A model generated the notes under the pieces. That model worked only from the letters and a program-made list of their open reading frames with translations, did not search any database and was not told where the DNA came from. 64,000 bases of DNA from Thecamonas trahens ATCC 50062. Lineage: Eukaryota; Apusozoa; Apusomonadida; Apusomonadidae. The number at the start of each line of letters is the position of its first letter. Position 1 is the first letter of the stretch. The stretch lies in assembly GCF_000142905.1 (NCBI RefSeq), contig NW_013657665.1:14164-78163 (forward strand), read 5' to 3'. The translations under genes were made by a program, and so were the position numbers. Shown piece by piece: positions 33,901-44,117 of this stretch.

Positions 33901-34525
33901 CATTTACGGTGGCTCGCGGCGGCGCTCGATCCAGGTCGCAGTCCAGCGCGCAGCACGGCTCGCCTCCACCACGCAGGTCGCAGAAAGGCATGTGGCGTGG
34001 TCGTCCGTCCCGGGCAGCCTAGACTGGAAGCGAGTCCAAGACTGTGCCACCTCGCCCTACGTTCTCGGCTCACAGCCCGAGTGGACGGGGCTGGCTCGCG
34101 GATATGTAGAGCTCACCCACGAGCTGCTGCAGCCAAAGAGTGCCACTACCATCCCACTCTTCCACATCGGTCGCAGTGCAGGTGTCGCCAGTACCAATGC
34201 CCAGCACGAGCTCAACAGAGCTCGGACCGAGATCATGGACGCGCTGGCGGTCCTTGATGCGCTCCGCAGCGACAGCTGCAGCGTTGACACTGCGGTCCAC
34301 GAGACGCAACTCTTGTCCTCGCTCTCGAGTGCGCGCGAGACGCTCGAGTCTGCGTGTGTAGCGTTCAAGCTTCCGATGCTCGGCCTCGCGGCCAAAGTCG
34401 TTTACAACCAGGGTGTGAACAACTCTGTGACCGGTGAGTATGGTGCTGAGACTGAGGCGATTCTTTGCGAGCTCTGCCTCCTCCTCGACACCATTGCCGG
34501 TGCTTTGCAAGGGACTGGCCAATGA
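27912..34525 (+). CDS. Protein kinase (TKL-like) with ~1730-residue C-terminal extension (one frame break)
   Basis: ~2204 aa if one lost base near 29331 is restored; the coding continues directly in the next frame (HVTLADLAHTLNAYG...). N-terminus: Ser/Asp-rich tract. Kinase domain ~residues 165-440: Gly loop IARGAHGVVYRG, Lys193 in YAIK, Glu209, catalytic loop HLDIKPDN (290-297), DFG 313-315 and APE 347-349. All catalytic residues are present; HLD replaces HRD. The long C-terminal part is helical, Ala/Leu/Asp-rich, with no domain I recognise. It contains a DADTDADADADE run. The final ~550 residues include repeated LDGLAALDD/CPALRDVD-like leucine-rich turns around 33430-33560. The architecture suggests a signalling scaffold. 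The start Met is uncertain. Confidence 0.8.
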
Positions 34526-34573
34526 AACCGACTACAAATCCAGCGTGCACGTCTTGCTCAGGCTGTGAAAGCA

Positions 34574-36954
34574 TCAGTTCGCCTCGTTGACAAAGCGCTG
34601 GACCGGGCCGCAAGACAAACGCATCGAGACGCCGTAGGTGGCCGACGACGACGGCGACGAGGAGGCGCGGAGATGGACAAGCTGAGCCTCCATGACGGTA
34701 CGAGCGAGATGGCGGACAATATCGATGTCGCAGCCGCGGACGTTAAGCTGGGCAAGGATGGCGGCCTCGTCCTCGCGGTACGAGGCGTGGAGAGAGCGGC
34801 CCGACTGCGAGGCGGCGGCGGCGCGCTCGGTGAGCAGGGTGCGGAGGTCTGGCGGGAGAAAGGAAAAGTCTGCGGTCGGCTCGGCAAAGGCGGGCTGGAG
34901 GCCCACGCAGCAGAGTGCGTAAAAGATACATGTGTCCATGCCCATTTCGGCATAGACAGTCGAGACGTGGGCCACAAACGAGTCGAGCGACGGCCACTCT
35001 TTCTTGGCGTCCAAGAGCTTGTCGACGTAGCTCCCGCCGGTGTACGGCGTGCCAGTCAGCTCCTCGTCGTCAAAGTCGAGGACTGTAGCATGCGCGTAGA
35101 GCATGGGCGTGATGGGCACGGCCTTGGAGAGGCCCACAAGTCGCAGCGTAGCCAGCTCAGTGAGGCCCACACCTTTGGTCCGCCACACCTGGACCGACCG
35201 GTTGAGGCCAGGCACAAAGAGCGAGAGCGCCGAAACGAGCGACTTGACCACCGCCCGCGACGCTGGCCGGGCATGCACCACCACAAGCCGGCCCGAGAGC
35301 AGGGCGTAGACCACATGCGGTGCAAACGAGTATCGTGCCCGGAACTGAAGCACATCCATTCGCTCCAGCACCGGTGCGTAGAGCGCGGTGCCGTTGAGCA
35401 CGCCGAGGTCGCCCGAGCCGGACTCGCCGCCTGCAAACGAGCCTGAGCCTCCGCCGCCGAGCTGAGCGTGGGCCGCCGCCTGCGAGTTCCACGCCGTCCG
35501 CCGCTCCGAGTGGCCCCACAGCCGCCCGTAGAAGGTCTCGGGCGTGAGAAACGGTGAAGCCGAGTTCGAGAGAGGGCTTGGTGCGTCGCGCGACGCCGGC
35601 GACGACGGTGACGCCGCCGACGAGCCTGACGCCAGCGAGTCAGTCGAGTTCTTGGGCCTCCGCAGCGGATGGATGCCAAGGACGCCAAGCGATGAGTGCG
35701 GGCCGCCAAGGGCCGGCGAGAGCAGCGCTTGCCCGCCGCCCGCCGGCGTGTCAAAGACGTCAAACGATGAGCGCGCGTCCTCAAACGACGTGGCTCGTGA
35801 CGCGTTGGAGCCTTCGTCAAACTCACCTAGTGCACGCTCGCCAGGGTCCGAGTCGGTGAGGCAGATCGACCGGTGCGACGAGTTCGAGTCGAGCGAGGAC
35901 ATCGACGGCGACCGCCGGAGCGCAAGCGGGACAACGGACCTGTCACACCGGGTCACATCATCAGCGTCGGCGTCAGCGTCGGCGTCATCCCAGCCGTTGT
36001 GGCGGCAGGTGGCGACCAGACCGTACGGCGCGTTGGCGCCGTACCCCGCTATGCAATTGGCAAAGTTGGTGACGAGCGAGCCGCCAATGCAGAGGCCAGT
36101 CTCGAGTGGACGCAAGTTGTGCTTCTCTTCCGAGTCGAGGAGAAGCTCGAGCGACGAGGCGGAGAACTTGCGCTGGATGCGGCGAAGGAGGGCGACGCCG
36201 GTGGCAAAGCCTGAGAGGCAGATCTCGGAGAGCGCGCGGAGGCCGCGGTCAAAATGGGCGACCTTGTGCAGCGTTGACCGGACCTGCGGTGTGTAGGCGC
36301 CGGCGGCCGACTCGCGCTCATAGGTCTCCACAAACGGTTTGAAGAGTGCCAGCCGCGGATTGCTCTCGATACGAGCGTAGATAGCGGCCTTGAGTCGGTC
36401 GTACAGCTCCTCCATCGATGTCATGAACGCGTTGACGTTTTCGGGCGTGAGCGCCTCGCGCGCCTCGTCCGGCAACTCTGGGTGACCCTCCAGCAGCAGG
36501 TCCTTGGTCATCCGCAGATCCATGAGCCGATGCTCGAGATCCTGGAGAAAGACAAGCTGGTTACCGGTCTTGAACAGCTCCGAGACTGCCGAGAAGGCCT
36601 TGCGCAGCGCAGCAAACTGGCCCATCACTTTCCGTGGTCGCGGGTCACAAACGACATGCAAACCGGACGGACATAGCCACGGGCATGGATGTCATACAAC
36701 GTGAGGTGATGGATGTACGCGGTGGCGTCCTCAGATGGGATAGTAAAGACAACCTGCGAGTCGTCCGGCGAGTTTGACGGATCCGACGACCTCTGGTAGT
36801 CGGCAGCGAGCGTGCGGACGACAAAAGAGGCCGTGTCAAAGCCTCCTGCTGCATCCTCGTCAGGCAAGATCATGAGCGGGACCGGTCCTTCTTGCTCCGA
36901 AAACTCACCAACCACGATAAAGTCCGTCACAAACGAAAAAAGCTCCCGTGTCAT
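34574..36954 (-). CDS. SMCR8: SMCR8-like DENN protein (one frame break)
   Basis: SMCR8 partners C9orf72 and WDR41 in animals and acts in autophagy, lysosome and Arf/Rab GTPase regulation. The N-terminal longin/uDENN region matches strongly: DFIVVGEFSEQEGPVPL, YIHHLTLYDIHARGYVRP.CM (human: YVHHLTLYDLEARGFVRPFCM), VMGQFAALRKAFS and FLQDLEHRLMDL. The middle is a long Ser-rich disordered stretch with a DADADADAD run. The C-terminal DENN part has VLERMDVLQFRARYSF, VVYALLSGRLVVVHA and LDFDDEELTGTPYTGGSYVDKLL. One base appears lost at about 36626 (GGAAAGTGATGG), exactly between TRDHGK and VMGQF; with it restored the protein is 793 aa. The start at 36954 (MTRELFSF) is the first ATG; homologues have longer N-termini. 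Confidence 0.88.
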
Positions 36955-38078
36955 TTGCCCGACTCCGCCTCCTCCTCCCACCGATCCGGTTGTCGAGCCA
37001 GGACCACCACCACGACCACCACCACCACCGGTGCTGTTGCCACCACCGCCACCGCCTCCACCACTGCCACCGCTTCCTCGTCCCCGAGCAACTCCGTATC
37101 CGTCCCCGCCATATGCGGTAGAAGACCCCCTCCAGTCGACCCGTCCCGACTGGTGCCCTGAGACATACTACTCTCTCCTCAGCTGCCTTGGGAGTCAAGT
37201 GTTGGCTCTCTGTGGCCGGGGCTCTGTGGTGGGTGAGGGAGCGGTGGTGTGGGTGACAAGGTGCCCTTGACTCGTGCGAGTTTGGTGCATTTCGCCTTGG
37301 GCTTTGCCCACTTTTTGCGCGTAGGGTGGTTTTTTGGAGGGAGTCTGTTGTTGATTGTGGCAAGAGGAGGAAGGAGGGAGGGGAGGGCATTCGGGGGAGT
37401 AGAGGGGACGATCGAAGTGTGCTCGTGTTGTGTGTGGGGAGGCGATGATCGAGTAATGGGCATAGATATGGCGCTGTTCGGGAGAGTCGCACCAAGAGTG
37501 TGACTTTCGCCGAGTTGGCGGCGGCTGAAGAAAACGCTGAACGTGGAGATGGGCTTGGCCTCTTGGATCCGGTGCTGCGCGTGTGTACTTCAACCGGGTA
37601 TGTTGACGCATTTATTGTAGCGCAGCAGCGTTGCGGATCCCCTTCCAAGCATACTCTGCCACGTATCCTCCACAGCCCCAGCCCAGCTTCACGTTTCCTC
37701 ACCGAAAAAGTTCACCAAGCTTCCCCCCCTCTTCCCGCCTCCGCCTTCGCCTCACTCTCCCCCACGCCCACCCACGCCCACCCACGCTCATCCACGCCCA
37801 CCCATCACCCTCCCCCCACCCCCATCACCACCCCCATCATCCCCACATACCCACCCAAAGAATACAACCCCATCTCGGTCAAGAAAAAAGAAACCATGCC
37901 ACCACCACGAAAAATGTTCGCCCAGTGGCCAAGACACGGTCCTCTCACCCTCCCCGTCATACCCACACTGGCCCATACCCCTCCCTCCCCCCCCCCCCCC
38001 CCACCTACCACCACACGCACACACACACACACTCTCGTCCACTCTCCTACAAGCACAGCAGAGCGAGAGTAACGTGGT
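36955..38078. other. Divergent spacer between SMCR8 and the cyclase-like gene
   Basis: About 1.1 kb without convincing coding sequence. It is pyrimidine-rich on the plus strand, with (CCACCA)n-like runs at 37000-37080 and a 16-C run at 37987-38002. A CACACACA run is followed by CAAGCACAG about 80 bases before the ATG at 38079, which may mark a 5'-UTR intron end. Confidence 0.5.
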
Positions 38079-41000
38079 ATGAATCCGTCCCCTGAGCTGT
38101 CCAGCCTTGTGCGTGAGGTGGTACATGCGGTACAGCCACTCGACGTTGTCTCGAGCCTCTTCCGTCGTCGTGTGGGCATTGTCCTTGGCATTGGTCAGGT
38201 GGCTGCATGTGGGTATGTGGTGACTTCTGCTGTTGTAGCATCTTCTACTCCTCTACTGGTACTCGCTATCCTTACCGTGATCATTGGTAATGGTCTGGCT
38301 TGCTTGGCTCTGGCAGGTGCTCTGGGCAAGCTCTCGGCTTGCTCTAGTGATGCTGCAAGGGGTATGGCGGCTCATGCTGCTGTGGCTATTCCCTTTGCTG
38401 CCACTGGTTTGCTCCTTACCACTGTTCGTATTCTCATCGATTCCGCGGAAGACTCGGGCTCGGCTGCTCCAACCATCGCCCTTGCGGGCTGGCTCCTCTT
38501 TACCGGTCTGGCCTGGCCTCTGCCTATGGCCGTCGCTGGTGGTCTGCAAGCTCTGCTTCTTATCGCCCACGCCATCTCGCTCATGGTGGCTCCCTCGACG
38601 CAAGGCTCTATGACCACCTTGTGTGAAGCTCTCTTTGTCGCCCTCACCATCCCGCCTGTTGTCCACGCCACACACAAGATGCGTCGCATTCGCCGCGCAG
38701 CCATCGAGCGCCGCGTTCTCGACGGCCTCGTCCGCGCCCTACAGGACCGTGCCGCCAGAGATGGCCTTCCGGGTCGTCTCCGCGAGCGTGTGCTGGCCTA
38801 CACCCTTCCGCACTGGCTTCGGTCGGTTGACGCTGTCGCTTCACTCGAGGGTGCGTCGTCGACTCCGATGTCGGTCACCTTTGACTCAGCTCTAGTCGTC
38901 GTCGTCAACCTCGCCGTGGCACACGATGGCTCCAGCAGAACGACGGTACCAACGCTGTCGGCCACTCGCGCCATTCGGGCCTCGTTTACTGCCACTGCCC
39001 TCGATGAGGTCCTTGCCCCGCTCGGTGTCCACTCGGTTCAGTTTGTGCGCCAGGGCGCCACCTACGTCGCCGTCGCCGACATGGGTGCACTCTCGCCCGA
39101 CGCGCAGGGCGCTTTTGTCGAGCGAGTCCTCCAGGCTATTGTCGGCGTTTTCCCGCCGCGCGCCGCTTCGATTGCCAAGGCCACAACTATGGCTGCCAAG
39201 CACCTTGCGTCGTGGCGGGCAAGGCCCGCTGTTGCGCTCGGCATGGGCCCGCTGATGCTTGCCGCCATGCCGGAATCGCTCGGCTTTGCCGTTGTCTCCC
39301 TCGGTCAAGTATATGGAGAGACGCTCGCCGTTGCCCTCGCCTCGCCGCAGGCCACCGTCGCCCTTGCCCACCCGCCATGGCTCGCCCGCCCCGCGCTCGC
39401 TCGCATTGCCGCCTCGGCCCGAGTTGACCTTGTGCCCTTTTCCGATCTCGCGGCGGCTGCCGCCCACGAGCCGGCATCGCGGCTGCTCTCGCTCACCAGC
39501 GTGCCCGTCGCGTCGGAGACTCCTGCGCCTGCTGCATCGGCTCAGCTCAGCGGGCCGGGCACGGCCAGCTACTACGGCTTTGCGCCGGCGCAGGCTCCGG
39601 CCCTCGCGTCCGAGTACACCGACGACGACTACGAGTACTACTACGACTACTCGGGCGAGGAGCAGGAGGAGTCGACGACAGCCATCGAGATGCTGGACAG
39701 CGAGGCTGGCGACGTGTACGATGTAGACATGGAGTCGTGGCTTGCCACCGGGGACGCCGCCGTCCTCATGGGCCGCCTGCTCGCCGACGCGCAGCTCGCC
39801 GAGACCCTGCGAGTGGTCAAGGTCCGCGCCGAGGAGCTCGAGTCGACCGGCGAGTTTCCCTACGACCACGTTGGCGCTTCGGCTCGCGGCAAGTGGGTCG
39901 GCAACCTGCTGTACAAGGCACGGTGGGAACTTGCGCTCACCTTTGCCGTTCTCAATTGCGCCGGCTTTGTCCTCGACTTTGCCTTTGGCGATGGCGCCGA
40001 GCGGCTGGTCATCACCCGGACCGCCGTCGCCTTTCTTGCCGTCCTCCTCGCCGGCCAAGTAGTTGTCTTTGCCTCCCCTCGCGCTGGCCCCTTCCTCCTT
40101 GTCTCGGCGCTTGTTGCCATCGGCAACGTGGTTCTTTCGCTCCTCGCACCCACCACCGAGCACATCCTCCGCCTCTATCTCCTCCACCTGTACGCCTCGC
40201 TCGTCTACGTCATCCTCGCATCGTCGCCTGAAGGCCCCATCGTCTCCATCTTTATCTCGCTCGTCTACGTTATTCTTGCCGTCGCCACCAACCGTGGCTC
40301 GCTCGGCTTTGACATCGAGACCGTCTTTGGCCTTGCCCTCGCCATGCTCGCCGCCGTTGTCCTCTACACCCACGACAACATGAAGCAGGCGCATCTTGCG
40401 GCCAGGCTCGACTACAATGTGCTCCCTCGCCGCCTCTTTGCGCTCCTTCAGCACATGCGCGAGCTCCCGCCACTCCTCGCCCAGCGCCTGGTCATGGACG
40501 AGGACGCCACCTCGGGCGCCATGTCGGTCCTCGACGCCGCGGTCTCGCTTCCGCTCTCGTCCAAACTCGAGCTTGAGCCGGGCGCCTCACTGCCGCTCCC
40601 GTTCCGCACCATTTCCGACGCCGTCGTCCTTGCTACAAAGCTCAACATTGCATTTGGCGACAAGGCCGTCGACGTGGTCGACCCGCGCTACGCCGCCTGT
40701 GTCTACCGCGCCTTTCACTTTCTGGCGAGCAAAATCGTCGCCGCCGGCGGAACCATCGTCTCGTCGGACGACCCGCTCATGCTCGTCGCAATCTTTGCGC
40801 CGCACACGCTCGGCGCTCCCACCCGTTGGTCGGCACGAGTCAGTCACGTCGTCGACCTCGCCGCAGACCTTGCAGCCGTCGGTGGCGAGCTCGACTGCAT
40901 GCTCGCGAAGACCGCGCGATCACTCCGCCGCGACCGTGTCACGCTCTCGCTCGACATCGGCGTCACCGCCCAGGAGCGGACCACCCAGATGCGAATGGCA

Positions 41001-41207
41001 GTGGTCAAGTCGGCAACCCACCTGCACGCCGTTGCCGACGGCGTCGCTCTCCACCTTGCCGAGCTCATGCACGTCGCCGCCAAGGACCAGCCGCTCCCGC
41101 GCGGCGCCGTCCGCGTCTCGTCGCTCGTCGAAGGTGTCGTCTCGCGCGCCGCCTACATCATCGACAACTCGCTCAACGGCCCGTTTGCCGACCTCCAGCG
41201 GGTGTAA
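38079..41207 (+). CDS. Twelve-TM protein with two degenerate class III cyclase domains
   Basis: 1042 aa in one exon, arranged as 6 TM - soluble - 6 TM - soluble, the layout of animal transmembrane adenylyl cyclases. The first soluble part follows class III cyclase order: ALVVVVNLAVAH at the usual metal-binding strand; LGVHSVQFVRQGATYVAVADM at the GD.Y.A position; and RPAVALGMGPLM then FAVVSLGQVYGETLAVALAS at the RIGIH.G and DVWGD.VN.A positions. The second repeats the pattern (VVLATKLNIAFGDK, AGGTIVSSDDPLMLVAIF, TLSLDIGVT). At least three of the four metal-binding Asp positions appear substituted, so enzyme activity is doubtful. An acidic Tyr tract (YTDDDYEYYYDYSGEEQEE) sits between the halves. 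The cyclase relation is inferred from pattern only. Confidence 0.6.
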   Translation: MNPSPELSSLVREVVHAVQPLDVVSSLFRRRVGIVLGIGQVAACGYVVTSAVVASSTPLLVLAILTVIIGNGLACLALAGALGKLSACSSDAARGMAAHAAVAIPFAATGLLLTTVRILIDSAEDSGSAAPTIALAGWLLFTGLAWPLPMAVAGGLQALLLIAHAISLMVAPSTQGSMTTLCEALFVALTIPPVVHATHKMRRIRRAAIERRVLDGLVRALQDRAARDGLPGRLRERVLAYTLPHWLRSVDAVASLEGASSTPMSVTFDSALVVVVNLAVAHDGSSRTTVPTLSATRAIRASFTATALDEVLAPLGVHSVQFVRQGATYVAVADMGALSPDAQGAFVERVLQAIVGVFPPRAASIAKATTMAAKHLASWRARPAVALGMGPLMLAAMPESLGFAVVSLGQVYGETLAVALASPQATVALAHPPWLARPALARIAASARVDLVPFSDLAAAAAHEPASRLLSLTSVPVASETPAPAASAQLSGPGTASYYGFAPAQAPALASEYTDDDYEYYYDYSGEEQEESTTAIEMLDSEAGDVYDVDMESWLATGDAAVLMGRLLADAQLAETLRVVKVRAEELESTGEFPYDHVGASARGKWVGNLLYKARWELALTFAVLNCAGFVLDFAFGDGAERLVITRTAVAFLAVLLAGQVVVFASPRAGPFLLVSALVAIGNVVLSLLAPTTEHILRLYLLHLYASLVYVILASSPEGPIVSIFISLVYVILAVATNRGSLGFDIETVFGLALAMLAAVVLYTHDNMKQAHLAARLDYNVLPRRLFALLQHMRELPPLLAQRLVMDEDATSGAMSVLDAAVSLPLSSKLELEPGASLPLPFRTISDAVVLATKLNIAFGDKAVDVVDPRYAACVYRAFHFLASKIVAAGGTIVSSDDPLMLVAIFAPHTLGAPTRWSARVSHVVDLAADLAAVGGELDCMLAKTARSLRRDRVTLSLDIGVTAQERTTQMRMAVVKSATHLHAVADGVALHLAELMHVAAKDQPLPRGAVRVSSLVEGVVSRAAYIIDNSLNGPFADLQRV

Positions 41208-41243
41208 ATGTGCCCTTTACTGTGTCCTAGCTAGCGCGTGCCT

Positions 41244-42413
41244 CTAGTCAGGCACGTAAAAGTACGGATTGCGTGTCGATGGGTGGTGGCCGACGCCAGG
41301 CTCAAACTCGGAGTCGGAAGAGTACGAGGCGCACGAAGAGTCAGACGAGAACGAGACCATCCCGGCACCATCCTTGTTCTCTTCGGCATCGCCGTACTTG
41401 TCCGCCCGCCGCTTGGCGTATGCCATCCGGCTCCCACGGCAGCAGTGGTACAGCGACGAGAGGAACATGATGAGCCCCGCCATTATGCCGCCAAACACCT
41501 GTCCGGTGAACGACTGGTCAGTGTAATCGGCGCTGCCGGCAGCGTTTTTCGGCGGCGACACAAGGTTGGGAATAACGAGCACGCTGGTTACAACGGCTCC
41601 GACCACAAAGTACACCGCGGCCATCAGAAAATCGCGCCGGTGACCCGGCCGGCGCAGCTGCTGCCAACACGACTTCTTCCGCCGCGTCCGCCTCCTGCGC
41701 CCACGCCCGTCACGCCCAGCTCCGGCATCGGCCCCGCCGGCAGGCCCATCAAAGCCATCCGCCTCGTCAATAGTCTCTTCGCCGGCCGCATGCCCGCCCA
41801 TGCCAAAGTCGGAGCCCGAGTCGGACTTGATCCTGGCCAGGAAAGGATGGACCTTGCCATCGTCGTCAGAACCATCATCATCATCATCATAATCGCTGCT
41901 CTTCGATCGCTTCGAGCCCTTGCCCTTGCTCTTGCTCTTGCTCTTGCTCTTGCTCTTGCCCCTGCTCTTGCTCTTGCTCTTGCTCTTGCTCTTGCTCTTG
42001 CCCGACTCGGAGGAGGACTCGCTCTTTGCGACCATGTGCTTCTTCTTCATCTTTGCGTTGAACTTTTCCGGATCCCGCGGCATGAAGACAGAGTGCTTCC
42101 GCGCAGACGGAGCCAACGACGAGCTGTCCATATCCGAGTCACCGTCGCTCTCGTCCTCGCTCTCGCTCTCGTCCTCGTACTCGTACTCGTCCTCGTCCTC
42201 GTAGTCGTAGTCGTAATCGTCACCAGAAGACGATGACGTGTGCTTGCCCTTGCCCTTGCCCTTGCCCTTGCCCTTGCCCTTGCCCTTGCTTGCCTTTCCC
42301 TTGCCCTTGCCCTTGCCCAACACAATCGCTCCCTTCCCTCCCGAACTCCCGCCGTCCTTGGCCAGCTTGCGCTCACGCACCCGGGCGGTAAAGACATTGC
42401 CCTTGCCTCCCAT
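41244..42413 (-). CDS. Membrane protein with KG/KS repeats and an Asp/Glu-Tyr tract
   Basis: 389 aa, family unknown. N-terminus basic with (GK)n repeats, then GDDYDYDYEDEDEYEYEDE, then an acidic Ser block, (KS)n repeats, and an Arg-rich segment before two TM helices (FLMAAVYFVVGAVVTSVLVI and VFGGIMAGLIMFLSSLYHCC). The tail ends NPYFYVPD. The basic repeats come from CTTGCC and CTTGCT hexamer runs on the plus strand (41920-42000 and 42240-42320). The order Tyr/acid tract, basic repeat, TM cluster, short aromatic tail is the same as in the gene at 3206-4450, although the sequences do not align otherwise. Confidence 0.7.
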   Translation of the reverse strand: MGGKGNVFTARVRERKLAKDGGSSGGKGAIVLGKGKGKGKASKGKGKGKGKGKGKGKHTSSSSGDDYDYDYEDEDEYEYEDESESEDESDGDSDMDSSSLAPSARKHSVFMPRDPEKFNAKMKKKHMVAKSESSSESGKSKSKSKSKSKSRGKSKSKSKSKSKGKGSKRSKSSDYDDDDDGSDDDGKVHPFLARIKSDSGSDFGMGGHAAGEETIDEADGFDGPAGGADAGAGRDGRGRRRRTRRKKSCWQQLRRPGHRRDFLMAAVYFVVGAVVTSVLVIPNLVSPPKNAAGSADYTDQSFTGQVFGGIMAGLIMFLSSLYHCCRGSRMAYAKRRADKYGDAEENKDGAGMVSFSSDSSCASYSSDSEFEPGVGHHPSTRNPYFYVPD

Positions 42414-43100
42414 CTCCCTTGACTCTGGGTCTACTGTCTACCCTTCTACAACCACCTCAGACTCTCTTCCAGAGAGTGCAGTGTTGCTCACTCTCGAGCA
42501 CTTTCCCCCTCACACACTCTCTCTCCCCGCTCCCCCGCTCCTGCAGCTCGTCCCGCTCTTGTCGTTCGGTGGTCAGTGTGAGGGCAAACAGCACTCGTCG
42601 TGGTACCTGGAATAAAGTCCGAGTTGTGGGAGGGGGATGTTGGGGGGTGGGGGGTGAGGGCAATAAAAAAATTGTGTGTTGTTGGGGTTGGGCTGGAGAC
42701 AGAGGCGGACCGTGTCGATGAGACTGGCGTGAACGGGACTTCTGTCGCTTCATCCCTCACTTTCCAGGCGGCGACTCGGAGTGCTTGTCTCTTGCGTGAC
42801 TCACTGTTCATTGTGCGAGGTGTGCGAGGTGGAGAGGTTGCCATTCCGGTTTGTGGCTGGATTTCAAAGCCCTCGGTGCGTGGGCTGCCGAGAGCAACAC
42901 GATCAGCAGATTCGGTATTTCGTCCCTCTACGATCGGGGCTTGAGCACGATAGCCTCCGATGCTGATTTACCTACCACAAATCAAGGCTGGTGTGATCTT
43001 GGGCTTGCACGAGCTGCAATCTTTTCTCGCTTTTCACGTACACTGCATACCATGGCTCCAAAGCTGGTTCATTTGCACTCGAGCCTGGGCAGCTGATCGA
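42414..43100. other. Spacer, no gene seen
   Basis: Lies upstream of the KG/KS-repeat gene (start at 42413) and downstream of GGH, whose stop is at 43101. It contains a GGGGTGGGGGGTGAGGGC run and an AATAAAAAAATTG stretch near 42660. No supported open frame. Confidence 0.5.
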
Positions 43101-44117
43101 TCACTCGAAGAAGTAGCACTGGTACGACTCGCCGTTGGCAAGTGGCGCATAGTTGTAGATGAGGGCCTTGGCCTCATCCGTCGGCGACGGGAACGAAGCT
43201 GTCGACCGTCGCGCCTCGGTCACAAAGTTGTTGGCGAGGTACTGCATCGCCTCGATGCCCGCGATTGAGTGGTTGAGGTTGAGAATCGGGTTGAACTCGT
43301 ACGCCGGTCGCTCCGGATGGTACTGCGTCCCGTACACCGGCATGGTCTTGCCCTCAAACGACGAAACAAAGGCGCGACCCTTGCGTCCGCGGTTGGTAGA
43401 GAGCACCGTGAGGAACGATGTGAGCTTGGCGTTGGTCGCAAACGTCTCGGGCGTGACGCCCGAGTGGTGCAGGTTCGACGTCACGTTCTTGGTCGCGAGC
43501 GTGGCAAAGACCCCGGTCGCCGGGTTTGCCGCTGCAGGCCCGTACATCCGCGACGTCGCTGCCGCCGCCGTAAAGTCGAGCGGGATCGAGTAGTCTTCCG
43601 AGTCGAACCCGCTCTCCAGCACGCTCGTCGAGTTGGCCACCAGGATCGAGAGCAGCTGGAAGCCCATGCAAGTCCCGTGGACTGGCGTGTACACCCCGCG
43701 CGCATTGGCCTCCATCGCCGCCTCGAACAGCACCTTGGCCGCCTGATAGTACTCGGTCTCCGGCTCGAGCGATGTCCCACCACCGGTAAACAGCAGCCCG
43801 TTGAGGTACTTACCGGCAAGATCGCGGAGCACGTCATGCGGCAGGTTGTAGGGAATGGGCACCACACGCGCTCCCGCAGACTCGAGCCACTTGACATATA
43901 CCGTGGCAAAGCAAGAAGTCGATCCCGATCCGCTCATCGCCTTGTGCTCGCGGTAAAACGTGCCGCACTCGGAGCCCTCCGTCGGCACCGTCAAAATGCC
44001 CACAATCGGTCGAAGATTCGTTGCTGGCGGAGGTGAGAGGCCGACCGCTCCTCCCACGACGCCAGCTCCTCCCCACACCGCAACCACCGCCCAGAGGACC
44101 ACACAAAGAGAGCGCAT
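43101..44117 (-). CDS. GGH: Gamma-glutamyl hydrolase (peptidase C26)
   Basis: Lysosomal or secreted enzyme that trims poly-gamma-glutamate tails from folates. 338 aa from the ATG at 44117, with a signal peptide (MRSLCVVLWAVVAVWGGAGVVGG). Family motifs: RPIVGILTVPTEG, CFATVYVKWLESAGARVVPI, NGLLFTGGG, nucleophile Cys in VHGTCMGFQLL, and catalytic His in VYGTQYHPERPAYEF. All agree with human GGH. Several in-frame ATGs lie upstream (for example 44144), but 44117 gives the best signal peptide. Confidence 0.95.
   Translation of the reverse strand: MRSLCVVLWAVVAVWGGAGVVGGAVGLSPPPATNLRPIVGILTVPTEGSECGTFYREHKAMSGSGSTSCFATVYVKWLESAGARVVPIPYNLPHDVLRDLAGKYLNGLLFTGGGTSLEPETEYYQAAKVLFEAAMEANARGVYTPVHGTCMGFQLLSILVANSTSVLESGFDSEDYSIPLDFTAAAATSRMYGPAAANPATGVFATLATKNVTSNLHHSGVTPETFATNAKLTSFLTVLSTNRGRKGRAFVSSFEGKTMPVYGTQYHPERPAYEFNPILNLNHSIAGIEAMQYLANNFVTEARRSTASFPSPTDEAKALIYNYAPLANGESYQCYFFE

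Noticed and set aside
37500..38072. Open frame upstream of the cyclase-like gene
   Set aside because: No ATG start, and the second half is low-complexity Pro/Thr/His from C- and CA-rich DNA.
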